Assembly: GCA_023387235.1 (NCBI GenBank)
Contig: JAEWIJ010000139.1
Coordinates: forward strand, 1 to 22,769
DNA: 22,769 bases
Source: Pseudomonadota bacterium
GTDB taxonomy: Bacteria > Pseudomonadota > Alphaproteobacteria > Rhizobiales > Hyphomicrobiaceae
Direction: 5' to 3'
Positions 22,611 through 22,769 of this stretch are shown here, piece after piece. The notes under the pieces are model-generated. The model was not told the DNA's origin. It saw nothing but the letters and a program-made list of their open reading frames with translations, and ran no database searches. The position numbers and the translations under genes are program-made. The first letter of the stretch is position 1; each line of letters opens with the position of its first letter.

Positions 22611-22769
22611 TCGAGATCGAGCACACATTCTGGTGCGGGAAGCCGCCGAGATTGTGCGTGAGGCCGAGTGTCGGCTCGTCCTGGCGCTGGCGGGGGCCGG
22701 CGCGGCCGAGCATCTGCAGGTAGATCTCGTAGATCATGCGCAGGCCCGAGGCGCCGATCGGATGGCCGA
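22588..22769 (-). CDS. Thiolase (acetyl-CoA acetyltransferase family), C-terminal end only
   Basis: The last 59 codons of a gene that begins beyond the right edge are visible. They read GHPIGASGLRMIYEIYLQ..., then GLTHNLGGFPHQNVCSISI and stop. GHP-x-GASG is the conserved thiolase loop holding the active-site histidine. NLGG with a following Cys is typical of thiolases of the lipid-transfer/acetyl-CoA acetyltransferase type. The enzyme joins or cleaves acyl-CoAs in beta-oxidation or related pathways. The stop (22588-22590) lies inside the 3' end of the convergent regulator gene. The regulator's MmyB-like domain and a lipid enzyme next door would be a sensible pairing, but no control is shown. 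Confidence 0.87.
   Translation of the reverse strand, partial: GHPIGASGLRMIYEIYLQMLGRAGPRQRQDEPTLGLTHNLGGFPHQNVCSISIIGRYGV

Overview
The window reads as ordinary chromosome from a high-GC alphaproteobacterium, most likely Hyphomicrobiales (Rhizobiales). The grounds are a Porin_2-type outer-membrane porin, a DUF2852 protein, a GTTC-N7-GTTC LexA box in front of dinB, a candidate TTAA-N7-TTAAC (CtrA-type) box, and strong G/C preference at third codon positions. That preference leaves very long antisense shadow frames over most genes. I see no tRNA, rRNA, CRISPR array, transposase or integrase.

Layout, left to right. (1) On the minus strand are enolase (eno) and, upstream of it, a CAP-domain lipoprotein. 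(2) After about 620 bases without a gene comes a plus-strand two-gene cassette (2917-7551). It pairs a 381-residue protein with winged-helix-like ends and a 1141-residue protein that joins an N-terminal AAA-type ATPase to a C-terminal HerA/DUF87-like translocase ATPase. I cannot match the pair to a named system; it is the best candidate here for something undescribed. (3) A composite inverted-repeat element (7561-7676) and a second inverted repeat (7715-7773) separate the cassette from dinB, a DNA polymerase IV gene under its own SOS box. (4) A ferredoxin-reductase-type flavoprotein faces a convergent AAA+ ATPase that resembles Rubisco activase. (5) A cell-envelope group follows: a small secreted protein, a secreted protein with curlin-like Q-x-G-x2-N-x5-Q repeats, and a porin. 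(6) A metabolic block comes next. A D-2-hydroxyacid dehydrogenase diverges from a plus-strand series: zinc alcohol dehydrogenase, methylmalonate-semialdehyde dehydrogenase (mmsA type), glutathione S-transferase, carboxymuconolactone-decarboxylase-like protein, and an alkaline-phosphatase-superfamily hydrolase. The hydrolase is frameshifted in a run of six G. (7) The right end has a DUF2852 protein with a clear intrinsic terminator, a four-helix membrane protein divergent from an XRE/MmyB-type regulator, and the C-terminal end of a thiolase running off the edge.

How the genes work together: the close, codirectional metabolic genes look like a catabolic operon that oxidises an alcohol or aldehyde to an acyl-CoA, but the substrate cannot be read from sequence. 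The dual-ATPase cassette is self-contained and has no recognisable nuclease or methylase beside it. A role in DNA translocation, defence or chromosome maintenance is inference only.
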